From assembly GCA_041305085.1 (NCBI GenBank), contig JBFYMA010000038.1:1-54723 (forward strand): DNA of 54,723 nt, read 5' to 3'. Under the pieces are notes generated by a model. It was given only the letters and a program-made list of their open reading frames with translations, had not been told where the DNA came from and did not search any database. The stretch comes from SURF-58 sp041305085. Its GTDB lineage: Archaea > Nanobdellota > Nanobdellia > Woesearchaeales > UBA9642. Shown here piece by piece: positions 47,053-54,666 of the stretch (positions are counted from its first letter, which is position 1; the number at the start of each line of letters is the position of its first letter). A program made the translations under genes and the position numbers.

Positions 47053-49554
47053 TCAGCTGCACTTGCTGTAGCCGCAGTCAAAGCAGGTCGGCTCTGAGCA
47101 GCCACTAACCATCTCTACATTGGTTGAAAAACATTGAGGGCAGTAAAGCTCTCCTGCACTTTTTCTTTGCTCTGTGATCTTTCCAGGTTTTTGGCTGAGC
47201 GTTGTCTGGCCGTCATTGTACTGAACCAGCTTTCCTGTTTTTACAAGGTGCTCTCTGAGTGCTTTGCTCAAGCCGTGAGGGATGCTGTCAACCCTTTTTG
47301 GGCCAAAGCCAAACGGCTTGTCCCCTTTTACGCTGTTCAGGTGCTTGAGCAGCCTTGCAGGATCTCCGCCCTCTTCCAAATACTTGCTTATGAGAATGCC
47401 CACAGCTGTTGTGAGCCCACTTATCTCTGTGCCTGCAGGGCTTATGTTGGCAAAAAGCTTTGTCGGTCCATCTTCATCATAGTTTATGTGTATGTGCAAT
47501 GGGCCCTGGCCTGTCTGCACTTCATAATAGCTCGAAAGCTCTCCCTGACCGTTCCCTTCTCTTCTTTTCTTCTGTGTCTGCTCATCTTTTTTCTTTTCGC
47601 TTATGTTCAATACCTGGAAACTCTTGCTGCCATCCCTGTAAATTGTTATTCCTTTTGCACCCCATTCATAAGCCCTCATATAAACTTCTTCAACGTCTGC
47701 CTCTGTTGCCTGATTTTTCAGGTTGACTGTTTTGCTTACTGCGTTGTTTGTGTACTTCTGGAAAGCGCATTGCATTCTCACATGATCCAAGGGGTTTATG
47801 TCATGGCTTGTGAGAAAAAGGTTCTGGATTTCCTCAGGAATCTCTTTTATCCCTTTTAGAGACTTGTGGTTTTGGTCAATCTTTTTCCAAAGCTCTGTTT
47901 CAGAAAAACCAAAATAGCTGTTCTTTTTTGCAATATCCCTGAACAATGGGTTTACTTCAAAAAAAGTGTCTTTTTCTGCAGGTGTTTCGCCTTTTTTCAG
48001 CGCATCAATTCCCGCAGCATTGTATCTTGTATAAACAACCGCAAAAAATGGCTCTATTCCTGCACCCTGAAGCCCTGCAGTCAGCCCAATTGTTCCTGTT
48101 GGCGCAATCGTCGTCCTTGCAGAGTGCCTTGGATGCTTTTCAATGCCTCTGAAATGCTTGCTTTCAGGATCATATATGCTGTTCTTCCAGTTTGGAAATA
48201 CTCCTCTGGATTTTGCAAGGCTTTCAGAAGCATCCATGGCTTTGTCATTTATGAATTTCATTACCTGCTCGGCCTTTTTCAGCGCTTCCTCTGAGTTGTA
48301 GGGAATCTTCATTTTTACAAGGCTTTCAGCCCATCCCATGACTCCCAGGCCTATTCTTCTGTTTCCTTTTGCAACTATTTCTATATCCCTTAATGGATAG
48401 TTGTTTACATCTATAACATTGTCAAGAAAGTGAACACTGTCAAAGACCCCTTGCTTAAGGCTTTCCCAGTCAAAATCCCTTCCATCCTCTTCCACAAATC
48501 TTGAGAGTGTTATGCTTCCAAGGTTGCAGGGCTCAAACGGCAATAATGGTTGTTCCCCGCACGGGTTGGTTGACTCTATCTGGCCAAGGTGTGGTGTAGG
48601 GTTAGAGTCTGAGTTGTTTATCCTGTCAATCACCACAAATCCAGGGTCTCCTGTTTCCCAGGCTCCTTTGACCATCTTTTTGAATACGTCTCTTGCATTG
48701 AGAGTTCCTTTTATTGTTCCGTCTTTTGGGTTTATAAGGTCATAATCCCTGTTGTTTCTGACGGAATCCATGAACTTGCTGTCTATGGCAACAGATATGT
48801 TGAAGTTTTCAAGCATTCCAGGGGTTTTTTTGCATTCTATAAAGTGCAGTATGTCTGGGTGGTCATACCTCAGAATTCCCATGTTTGCTCCTCTTCTTGT
48901 ACCTCCCTGCTTTACCACTTCTGTTGACTTGTCAAACATTGTCATAAAGCTTATCGGGCCTGAGCTCACTCCTTTGGTTGACTGCACTTCATCGTTTTTT
49001 GGCCTGAGATTGTTAAAAGAAAAGCCTGTTCCTCCACCACTTTGATGTATTAATGCCATGTTTGTTATGGCTCCGTATATTCCTTCTATTGAGTCTGGCA
49101 CTGGCAGGACATAGCAGGCAGATAGTTGCTGAAGCCTTCTTCCTGCGTTCATAAGCGTTGGGCTGTTTGGCAAAAACTTGAATGTTGATATAAGATTGTA
49201 AAATTTTTGCCTGGCTTTTTCATAATTATCATTAAACTTTTTGTCTTTTGACAGCTCTTCAAGGTTTTGTATGAACTTCTTGAAGTTTTGGTTTTTTTTA
49301 TCGTGGTCTGCATGCTGCTTGTGCAGAAAAAACTGCTTGAATGTTTTTCCTTCAAACTCGCAGTCTTTTATTTCAACCTGAACCCCTTTAAAAACCTCTT
49401 TCAAGTCAACTTTTTCATGGTGAAGAACTTCTGCAAGTGCTATATTTGAAGCTATCCCCATAAGCCAGGCTTCCTCGTTAGGGGCGTCCTTAAGGTATTT
49501 GTCCTTTATTACTTTTTTCTGGTTTTCTGTTAGTTGTAGTTTTTCTAGCTTCAT
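47053..49554 (-). CDS. nrdJ: class II (adenosylcobalamin) ribonucleotide reductase, 833 aa
   Basis: It reduces ribonucleotides to deoxyribonucleotides, with a thiyl radical generated from adenosylcobalamin. Conserved parts are LPNSPTLMNAG, QLSACYVLPV (Cys 147), IHQSGGGTGFSFNNLRP, the radical-site NPCGE (Cys 332) with EPCNLGS (Cys 343), RHSARTTIAPTGTIGLTAG and ITIYRDGSKSFQVL. The C-terminus is Cys-rich (YCPQCFSTN, CFDCGYSKCS) and probably binds zinc or passes electrons. It begins six bases after nrdR and belongs to its transcript. The cofactor can come from the cobalamin adenosyltransferase at 43209 and electrons from thioredoxin. Confidence 0.96.
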   Translation of the reverse strand: MKLEKLQLTENQKKVIKDKYLKDAPNEEAWLMGIASNIALAEVLHHEKVDLKEVFKGVQVEIKDCEFEGKTFKQFFLHKQHADHDKKNQNFKKFIQNLEELSKDKKFNDNYEKARQKFYNLISTFKFLPNSPTLMNAGRRLQQLSACYVLPVPDSIEGIYGAITNMALIHQSGGGTGFSFNNLRPKNDEVQSTKGVSSGPISFMTMFDKSTEVVKQGGTRRGANMGILRYDHPDILHFIECKKTPGMLENFNISVAIDSKFMDSVRNNRDYDLINPKDGTIKGTLNARDVFKKMVKGAWETGDPGFVVIDRINNSDSNPTPHLGQIESTNPCGEQPLLPFEPCNLGSITLSRFVEEDGRDFDWESLKQGVFDSVHFLDNVIDVNNYPLRDIEIVAKGNRRIGLGVMGWAESLVKMKIPYNSEEALKKAEQVMKFINDKAMDASESLAKSRGVFPNWKNSIYDPESKHFRGIEKHPRHSARTTIAPTGTIGLTAGLQGAGIEPFFAVVYTRYNAAGIDALKKGETPAEKDTFFEVNPLFRDIAKKNSYFGFSETELWKKIDQNHKSLKGIKEIPEEIQNLFLTSHDINPLDHVRMQCAFQKYTNNAVSKTVNLKNQATEADVEEVYMRAYEWGAKGITIYRDGSKSFQVLNISEKKKDEQTQKKRREGNGQGELSSYYEVQTGQGPLHIHINYDEDGPTKLFANISPAGTEISGLTTAVGILISKYLEEGGDPARLLKHLNSVKGDKPFGFGPKRVDSIPHGLSKALREHLVKTGKLVQYNDGQTTLSQKPGKITEQRKSAGELYCPQCFSTNVEMVSGCSEPTCFDCGYSKCS

Positions 49555-49559
49555 AGTAA

Positions 49560-50012
49560 TTACCTCCGTTTGAGCAGTATTCTTAGTTCTTCTTCAAAGC
49601 TTTCAGGGTCTTCAAATTCTTTATAAACTGATGCAAACCTTATGTATGCCACCTTGTCCATTTTTTTGAGTTTTTTCATCACAAGTTCGCCTATTTTTTT
49701 GCTGGGAATCTCTGTTGTGTCCATGCTCCTTAGCTCCATCTCTATCTGTGAGACAGTGGTTTCCACATCATCTCTTGGTATAGGCCTTTTTTCGCAGGCT
49801 TTTAAAACTCCTGAAAGCAGCTTGCTCCTGTCAAAAGGAACCCTTCTGCCATCTTTTTTTATTATCGTGAGCTCAACTGTTTCAATTCTTTCATAAGTTG
49901 TAAAACGCTTTTGGCAGTGCTGGCACTCCCTCCTTCTCCTTATGGTAAGATTATCTGATTCTCTGGATTCGAGCACTTTGAGCTCCACATGGCCACAATA
50001 CGGACAAATCAC
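49560..50012 (-). CDS. nrdR: transcriptional repressor NrdR, 150 aa
   Basis: A nucleotide-sensing repressor of ribonucleotide reductase genes. The N-terminal zinc ribbon is CPYCG...CQHC (residues 3-6 and about 31-34), followed by KRFTTYERIE and an ATP-cone (VELTIIKKDGRRVPFDRSKLLSGVLKACEKRP). The start is GTG with GAGGTGA upstream. Two NrdR-box-like sites lie in the promoter. NrdR is mainly bacterial, so an archaeal copy linked to nrdJ is notable; it may come from transfer. It is the first gene of the nrdR-nrdJ operon. Confidence 0.95.
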   Translation of the reverse strand: MICPYCGHVELKVLESRESDNLTIRRRRECQHCQKRFTTYERIETVELTIIKKDGRRVPFDRSKLLSGVLKACEKRPIPRDDVETTVSQIEMELRSMDTTEIPSKKIGELVMKKLKKMDKVAYIRFASVYKEFEDPESFEEELRILLKRR

Positions 50013-50025
50013 TCAAAATCACCTC

Positions 50026-50041
50026 ACACCACATATAGAGT
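50026..50041. promoter_or_regulatory. NrdR-box-like site 1
   Basis: ACACCACATATAGAGT resembles the NrdR box (consensus about ACACTATATATAGTGT), matching 13 of 16. It begins 31 bp before site 2, three helical turns, the spacing common for paired NrdR boxes in bacteria. Confidence 0.6.
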
Positions 50042-50056
50042 TTTTTTTATAATAAG

Positions 50057-50072
50057 ACACTAGATGCAGTGT
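50057..50072. promoter_or_regulatory. NrdR-box-like site 2
   Basis: ACACTAGATGCAGTGT, a near-palindrome with the outer ACACTA and AGTGT intact. It lies just downstream of the TATA box (about 50091-50100) at the expected transcript start, where a bound repressor would block initiation. Confidence 0.7.
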
Positions 50073-50090
50073 TTTAAGTTTACAGGTAGT

Positions 50091-50100
50091 ATTTAAATAT
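50091..50100 (-). promoter_or_regulatory. TATA box of nrdR-nrdJ
   Basis: Minus-strand ATATTTAAAT. It would start transcription near 50068, within NrdR-box site 2, with an untranslated leader of about 55 nt. Confidence 0.5.
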
Positions 50101-50137
50101 TTTTGTTGTGAATTATATAACTTCAAAAATATCAACC

Positions 50138-50162
50138 AAAAAAATCATACTGAAGAAGTATG
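50138..50162 (-). terminator. hairpin and T-run downstream of radA
   Basis: CATACT/AGTATG (50146-50162, six pairs, 5-nt loop) is followed on the minus strand by a run of seven T residues. It lies 65 nt beyond the radA stop and looks like a terminator. A longer T-rich tract right after the stop is a second possible end. Confidence 0.45.
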
Positions 50163-50226
50163 AAAAGAATTTTAAAAGCTTTGCGAAAGGTTGTCCAGTG
50201 AAATAACAAAAAGAAAACAAAAAAAA

Positions 50227-51240
50227 TCAGGCATCCTCGATGCCTGACTCTGTAACATTAAATATGCATTCTCCTTCTGGCAGATTTGGGCTGTCAACAA
50301 GCTTTGCAACTCTTGTACCTTTTTTTCCTCTTCTGAGATATATCCTGAAAGTTGAGTTGTGGCCCACGATATGCCCTCCAATCGCCTCTGTCGGGTCTCC
50401 GAAAAACGTGTCTGGCTTGGCCATCACTTGGTTTGTTACAAGCACTGCAAAATTGTAGAGATCGGCAAACTTTGACAATACATGCATGTGCTTGTTCAGC
50501 TTTTGCTGCCTGTCTGCCAATGTTCCCCTGCCCACAAACTCTGCCCTGAAATGGGCTGTCAGGCTGTCCACAACTACCAATTTTATGTTTAGTCCTTGTT
50601 TTATCAGGTCCTCAACCTTTTCTGCAAGGAGCATCTGGTGGTCTGAATTGAATGCTCTGGCAACTTTTATGTTTTTCAGCACTTTGTCTGGCTCTAGATT
50701 AGCTCCTTTTGCCAGCTGTATGATTCTTTCAGGCCTGAAAGTGTTCTCAGTATCAATATATACTGCAATTGCTGTAGGATCATTTTTTTGGATGCTTACT
50801 GACAGAACATGGGCCACCTGGGTCTTGCCGCTTCCATACTGGCCAAAAACCTCTGTTATTGCCCTTGTCTCAAATCCTCCGCCCATCAGTTCATCGAATG
50901 ACTTGCTTCCGACAGAGAGCTTTAATATAGATTCCCTTTTTTTGAGCATCTCATCTCCGCTCATAAACCCCATATCCATGGAAGACCTTGCAGACTGGAT
51001 CATTTTTCTTGCAGCAGGCTCTGTAACGCCTGATGCGTTGATAAGCTCTCCTGGAGTTGCAACTGCTATAGCCAAGACTGTATCAAACCCGCTTGCAATA
51101 AGTTTTTCTGCTGTGCTTGCCCCCACACCAGGAAGATCAGTTATTTCTACTTCTTTTGGAATGTCATTCAGTGTTGTGTTCTCTGGTTCAGAGCCCTGCT
51201 CTATTTCATTCTCTGTGTCCTGCAACTTTTTTTTTGCCAT
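50227..51240 (-). CDS. radA: DNA repair and recombination protein RadA
   Basis: The archaeal RecA/Rad51 recombinase that forms filaments on single-stranded DNA. Residues about 35-85 form the HhH N-terminal domain (LPGVGASTAEKLIASGFDTVLAIAVATPGELI). Walker A is GQYGSGKT (133-140), Walker B is LVVVDSLTA (Asp 226), and the L2 region has VTNQVMAKPD. Length 337 aa is normal, with an acidic N-terminal extension of about 30 residues. A small protein gene lies upstream and a terminator-like hairpin downstream. Confidence 0.97.
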   Translation of the reverse strand: MAKKKLQDTENEIEQGSEPENTTLNDIPKEVEITDLPGVGASTAEKLIASGFDTVLAIAVATPGELINASGVTEPAARKMIQSARSSMDMGFMSGDEMLKKRESILKLSVGSKSFDELMGGGFETRAITEVFGQYGSGKTQVAHVLSVSIQKNDPTAIAVYIDTENTFRPERIIQLAKGANLEPDKVLKNIKVARAFNSDHQMLLAEKVEDLIKQGLNIKLVVVDSLTAHFRAEFVGRGTLADRQQKLNKHMHVLSKFADLYNFAVLVTNQVMAKPDTFFGDPTEAIGGHIVGHNSTFRIYLRRGKKGTRVAKLVDSPNLPEGECIFNVTESGIEDA

Positions 51241-51305
51241 TGTTTATCACCCTTGTTTTGATTATTAATTATCTTAATTAAGTTATGAAAAAATAAAAAA
51301 AGAAA

Positions 51306-51611
51306 TCATGCTGATTCCTCTTCTATAGATTCCTTGTCGACCAAGGATATATACTCGTATGCTTTGTTTAGAACCAGCACAGCTTTCGGCACATCATTTA
51401 TTCTTAATGAATTTGTGTGCTGCCATTCGCCGTCTTTGTCTCTGTAAGCCCTGTCTATCTGGACGGTCCTAAATGTCAGTTTTTTGCCATCCTTCTCTGC
51501 TTCATTGGCCCAGATTGTAGCAGCTATGGGACTTGCTATAAATTTTTTTTCAGGCAGCTGCTTGCCCATTACTTCGCGCACGCTTGGTGCTCTAATCTGT
51601 TCTGTTTTCAT
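51306..51611 (-). CDS. small conserved protein, 101 aa, next to radA
   Basis: AAGGAG stands eight bases before the ATG at 51611 (MKTEQIRAPSV), so this start is favoured over a longer one at 51650. The protein is beta-rich and positively charged in its middle (KLTFRTVQIDRAYRDKDGEWQHTNSLRIND), ending in a short acidic tail. The layout suggests a small single-strand nucleic-acid-binding fold, but I am not sure of the family. It is immediately upstream of radA on the same strand, and could be co-transcribed with it. A TATA box lies about 51732-51740, giving a leader of about 97 nt. Confidence 0.6.
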   Translation of the reverse strand: MKTEQIRAPSVREVMGKQLPEKKFIASPIAATIWANEAEKDGKKLTFRTVQIDRAYRDKDGEWQHTNSLRINDVPKAVLVLNKAYEYISLVDKESIEEESA

Positions 51612-51661
51612 GTTTTCATCTCCTTTCCTTGTCGGTTTTTGTTTCAACACACCATTATTTA

Positions 51662-51711
51662 GGAGCTGCTATGGCTCCATGATGTGGGAGATGCCACAAT
51701 CGCTTGCGGCA
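51662..51711 (-). promoter_or_regulatory. structured 5' leader with alternative hairpins
   Basis: On the minus strand TGCCGCAA and TTGTGGCA form an 8-bp stem around a GCGA (GNRA) tetraloop (51692-51711). The same TGTGG can instead pair with CCACA to its 3' side (51683-51698), so the two are exclusive. A third hairpin, GGAGC/GCTCC, is at 51662-51678. It lies in the leader of the gene at 51306. Riboswitch-like control or a small stable RNA are both possible. Confidence 0.45.
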
Positions 51712-51773
51712 AAAAAAGTAAAAGAAGCATTCTTTATAAGTGTTTGGTGTGGATGTCCAGTGATTTTTCCGGA

Positions 51774-52223
51774 TTATAACACATTAAACCACATCAAAAG
51801 GCAGATAACAGCCAGAAACACAAACAAAACATGATCCATTGCTGAACCTGTTTTTATGATTCCCCTGATTTTTGGCCCAAACCAAAAAGGCTTTATACCT
51901 GATCTGGTCAAAGAATCCATAAACAGGTGCAAGCCATAGGCAAGCGCAAATGCGACTGTGTAAGCCCAACTGCTCAATATGGAATGAACAAGCAGGCTAA
52001 ACAAGAAAAGCACATAAACTGTATGTATAAACCCCCTATGCCTGAAAAACTCTCCGACAATTTTTGCCCGTTTTCCAATAATCGAGCCTGCATAGTCTAT
52101 GTCTGGAAGGAGAGAGCCTATAACAGCAACTCCAAGCAGGACTGTTTTGCTCTCCAAGCTTACCAGCCTTTCAAACATCAGGAAAATGTAAACTCCCATT
52201 GCAGCGTGCGTTGTGCCAAACAT
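51774..52223 (-). CDS. YdjM-like membrane-bound metal-dependent hydrolase (DUF457), 149 aa
   Basis: An integral membrane protein with the YdjM signature: GTTHAAMG at the start, SLLPDIDYAGS, HRGFIHTVY and LHLFMDSLTRSGIKPFW, which carry the His and Asp residues thought to bind metal. About four hydrophobic helices are visible. The function of the family is not settled; it is related to membrane-associated phospho- or lipid hydrolases. It is 34 bases downstream of the SpoIIM-like gene and could share its transcript. Confidence 0.85.
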   Translation of the reverse strand: MFGTTHAAMGVYIFLMFERLVSLESKTVLLGVAVIGSLLPDIDYAGSIIGKRAKIVGEFFRHRGFIHTVYVLFLFSLLVHSILSSWAYTVAFALAYGLHLFMDSLTRSGIKPFWFGPKIRGIIKTGSAMDHVLFVFLAVICLLMWFNVL

Positions 52224-52257
52224 AAAAAAAAAGTTGTGCTTTGCTTTTTAAATAGTT

Positions 52258-53067
52258 TTAGAATAGCGGGAAAAGATATACTTCAACAAGAGCTGCAATT
52301 ACCAGAAGCACCAGTGAAATTCCAAGCAGCAAAAAACCTTGGAGCATTGTCAGCCTGAACTTTTCTGAGTTAACCTTTTCGTTTATCAAAGTCTGGCTTA
52401 TCACTATGCCTGCAATTATAGCAAAAAAATAAGAAGCAGCTTCCACAATAAGATGAGGGAAAAATTTTAGGAATTGGGAAACAAAATAAACCACAGGATT
52501 TTTTCCCACAATAAGAGCAGTTTGCTTTGAAATATATCCCAAAATAGCACCCCACGCACTAGCATTCCATATCAGAAAAAGAATGCTTCCAACCCCAAAA
52601 ACCACGCTAAACCAGAAGCATGCAAACAGCACCCCCAGATTGTTCAAAAATATTTCTCCGAATGTAATTCTTCCCATTGCCTGGCCTGCATAGCCTACAA
52701 TGTTTAGCTGTCCACTAAAAAGCTCCAAAGTTGCAAAATCAGGCAAAACTATGGCAAATAGCGCATAGCTAAGCAAAAAACCAAGAAAAAGCATAAGGTA
52801 TGACATAAAGATGTGCTCATTATTCTTGAAAACCCTTGAAAAAAAGGACTCTTCGCTGGATATCTCAATATTTTTTATTTCCAAAAGGTTGAAGAGAAAA
52901 GGAAGGCTTATGGCTGCTGTGAACGCAATGCTCATAAGCTGGGCGTCATTGGGAAAAACAAGCAGGCTGCTTAGTATGCCTAGCTCTGAAAAAATAAAGC
53001 CCATGATAAAAAGGTTGAAAGCATTAGGCTTTACTGCCTTGAACTTGAAAATCTGCTCAAAAACCAT
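52258..53067 (-). CDS. SpoIIM-like (DUF95) membrane protein, 269 aa
   Basis: About six hydrophobic helices of the stage II sporulation protein M family. Typical elements are the long first helix pair, GEIFLNNLGVLFACFWFSVVFGVGSILFLIWNASAWGAILGYI and FLKFFPHLIVEAASYFFAIIAGI with the conserved H-x-I/P-E (HLIVEA). In archaea these proteins occur without sporulation, often near transport genes. The start has AGAGGTAA about 6 nt upstream. Function unknown. Confidence 0.82.
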   Translation of the reverse strand: MVFEQIFKFKAVKPNAFNLFIMGFIFSELGILSSLLVFPNDAQLMSIAFTAAISLPFLFNLLEIKNIEISSEESFFSRVFKNNEHIFMSYLMLFLGFLLSYALFAIVLPDFATLELFSGQLNIVGYAGQAMGRITFGEIFLNNLGVLFACFWFSVVFGVGSILFLIWNASAWGAILGYISKQTALIVGKNPVVYFVSQFLKFFPHLIVEAASYFFAIIAGIVISQTLINEKVNSEKFRLTMLQGFLLLGISLVLLVIAALVEVYLFPLF

Positions 53068-53158
53068 ATTTTACCTCTTTTTAGATGTTTTTAAACACCA
53101 AAGAACCTAGAGCAGTAAGGGTATAAAAATGTTTTGGAAAAAAAGAAAAAACAAAAAA

Positions 53159-54394
53159 TTAGCCTCCTACATAAATAGTCTTAAGTTTTACATTATTGCC
53201 TTCGTTTGACTCTGCAACCGCATAGGTTCTGTCAACCCAGACTCTATGCAGATATGTGCCAGTAGGAATATTTGCGCCAAGATAATGGTAAATCGTTCTT
53301 GTCTGCCCAGGGTATATTGCGCCAGACACATATATATAATGATTGGAATAATGCACAGTGCCATTAGAATTATTAAAAATAGAGTCAACATAGAAAGAAT
53401 TGCTAACAGGCACATCTCCAATATTCTTTATTACAATCTGCAACGAGTCATTATTAGGCGACTGATTGCTGTCAACAAAATAAGAGTCCAAAACAATCAA
53501 GTCAGGTCCGAGAGATCCACAATCGCCTGGGCACGTTGACGAGTTCTCATAGCCAGAATCACAGACACCATCTCCGCAATAATGTCCTGTAAGAGCCACA
53601 TTTGTGCAGGCAGAACTGCAATACTGGCAGCTCCCTCCATATGGTGGATTGCAAGGAACTCCATTAGCTGCGCCATTATCACACTGCTCACCTGTTTCTA
53701 TTATTCCATTCCCGCAAACAGATTGGTTTCCAGCAATGCATTCTCCTTGTTCGCATCCGTTAGGGCAATTATAAAACTGTGATGAATAGCCATAGTCCTC
53801 ACATTGGTATTGAACAACACCTATTTGTGTTGATCCTGTGCATACATCGGGCCAAAAACTGGTTCCTGACGAATTTGTCAGATTAATATATCCAAATACG
53901 AAAGGGTCATTGGCAGGATCACTGTCAAAGCAGGAAGTTTCACAGTCAGGATTGCAGATAGGTGCAGGTTGCGACTTATATTTCCAGTCGACATAATATG
54001 TTATGTCCAAAACATTAATATTACAATCTCCATTAACATCTCCTGCGCCATTTGCTGGAGCAGTCCCATTTTTAAATATGAAGTTTACCAAGTTCACTAT
54101 GTCTACTATGTCATTTTTTCCATCTGCATTTGTATCTGCGCACACATAATAGCCGCCTGACGATTTTGCCTTTGGCGCAGCGTATGATCCATCATCATAA
54201 ACAGTTATTCCTTGATATGAGTAAGTTATTTCTTTTGCAGGCTGTATTTTTGAAGCCTCCTGCAAGTCAGCACCTGCAACTCTCAAAGCATAGCCAGTAT
54301 TTACAGAATTTGCTGTTGTGCCTACTATTACTGCAAGCGAAACAATCGCTACCACTGCAACAACTGAAATTATAAGAAGATTGTATTTCTCCAT
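53159..54394 (-). CDS. secreted dockerin/Cys-rich/CARDB protein, 411 aa
   Basis: One N-terminal hydrophobic segment (LLIISVVAVVAIVSLAVIVG) anchors or exports it. Residues about 84-140 form a dockerin type I-like pair (ADTNADGKNDIVDIVNLV and GDVNGDCNINVLDITYYV), whose Asp-rich loops bind calcium. A Cys-rich part follows (CGNGIIETGEQCDNG, CGDGVCDSGYENSSTC), then a CARDB domain from about 297 (LIVLDSYFVD, LQIVIKNIGDVPV). Dockerins normally bind cohesins; none is visible here. The start has GAGGTG upstream, and a TATA box (ATTTATATATAAGT near 54438) precedes it. Confidence 0.85.
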   Translation of the reverse strand: MEKYNLLIISVVAVVAIVSLAVIVGTTANSVNTGYALRVAGADLQEASKIQPAKEITYSYQGITVYDDGSYAAPKAKSSGGYYVCADTNADGKNDIVDIVNLVNFIFKNGTAPANGAGDVNGDCNINVLDITYYVDWKYKSQPAPICNPDCETSCFDSDPANDPFVFGYINLTNSSGTSFWPDVCTGSTQIGVVQYQCEDYGYSSQFYNCPNGCEQGECIAGNQSVCGNGIIETGEQCDNGAANGVPCNPPYGGSCQYCSSACTNVALTGHYCGDGVCDSGYENSSTCPGDCGSLGPDLIVLDSYFVDSNQSPNNDSLQIVIKNIGDVPVSNSFYVDSIFNNSNGTVHYSNHYIYVSGAIYPGQTRTIYHYLGANIPTGTYLHRVWVDRTYAVAESNEGNNVKLKTIYVGG

Positions 54395-54568
54395 ATTATT
54401 TACACCTCAAAACTTGTTTTGCAGAATTATGGAAGTACTTATATATAAATTTTTTCAAAGAAAAAATTATTGATAGCTCCTCAAATTTAGCAATTCTAAA
54501 ATCTACTAATAAAATACAATCATAATTATTGAAAATTTCGACTAAAAGAAGAAATTTCTATGGGTTGA
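54395..54568. other. AT-rich intergenic region
   Basis: Holds the TATA box of the dockerin gene (about 54438-54450). Otherwise A/T-rich, with no open frame of interest or RNA gene that I can see, up to the first repeat at 54569. Confidence 0.5.
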
Positions 54569-54619
54569 ATATCACAGAGTGCAGCAACCTCTGTTGCTCT
54601 GTACCCCAACCTTCAGGTC
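54569..54619 (+). repeat. structured repeat unit 1
   Basis: ATATCACAGAGTG...CAGCAAC-CTCT-GTTGCTCTG, then CCCCAACCTTCAGGTC. GCAAC pairs with GTTGC. The unit is related to unit 2, 98 bases further on. Strand is uncertain; the plus orientation is arbitrary. Confidence 0.6.
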
Positions 54620-54666
54620 AAAATTTTCAATTCCAAAAATGCACCTGAGAAGATTGCGAGCCTGTA

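Noticed and set aside
48512..49045. Plus-strand frames within nrdJ
   Set aside because: nrdJ is fully conserved in the minus-strand frame; the plus frames are shadows.
49555..50226. Cobalamin riboswitch controlling nrdJ
   Set aside because: No B12-box-like sequence or long structured leader is seen; the NrdR-box pair explains the promoter better.
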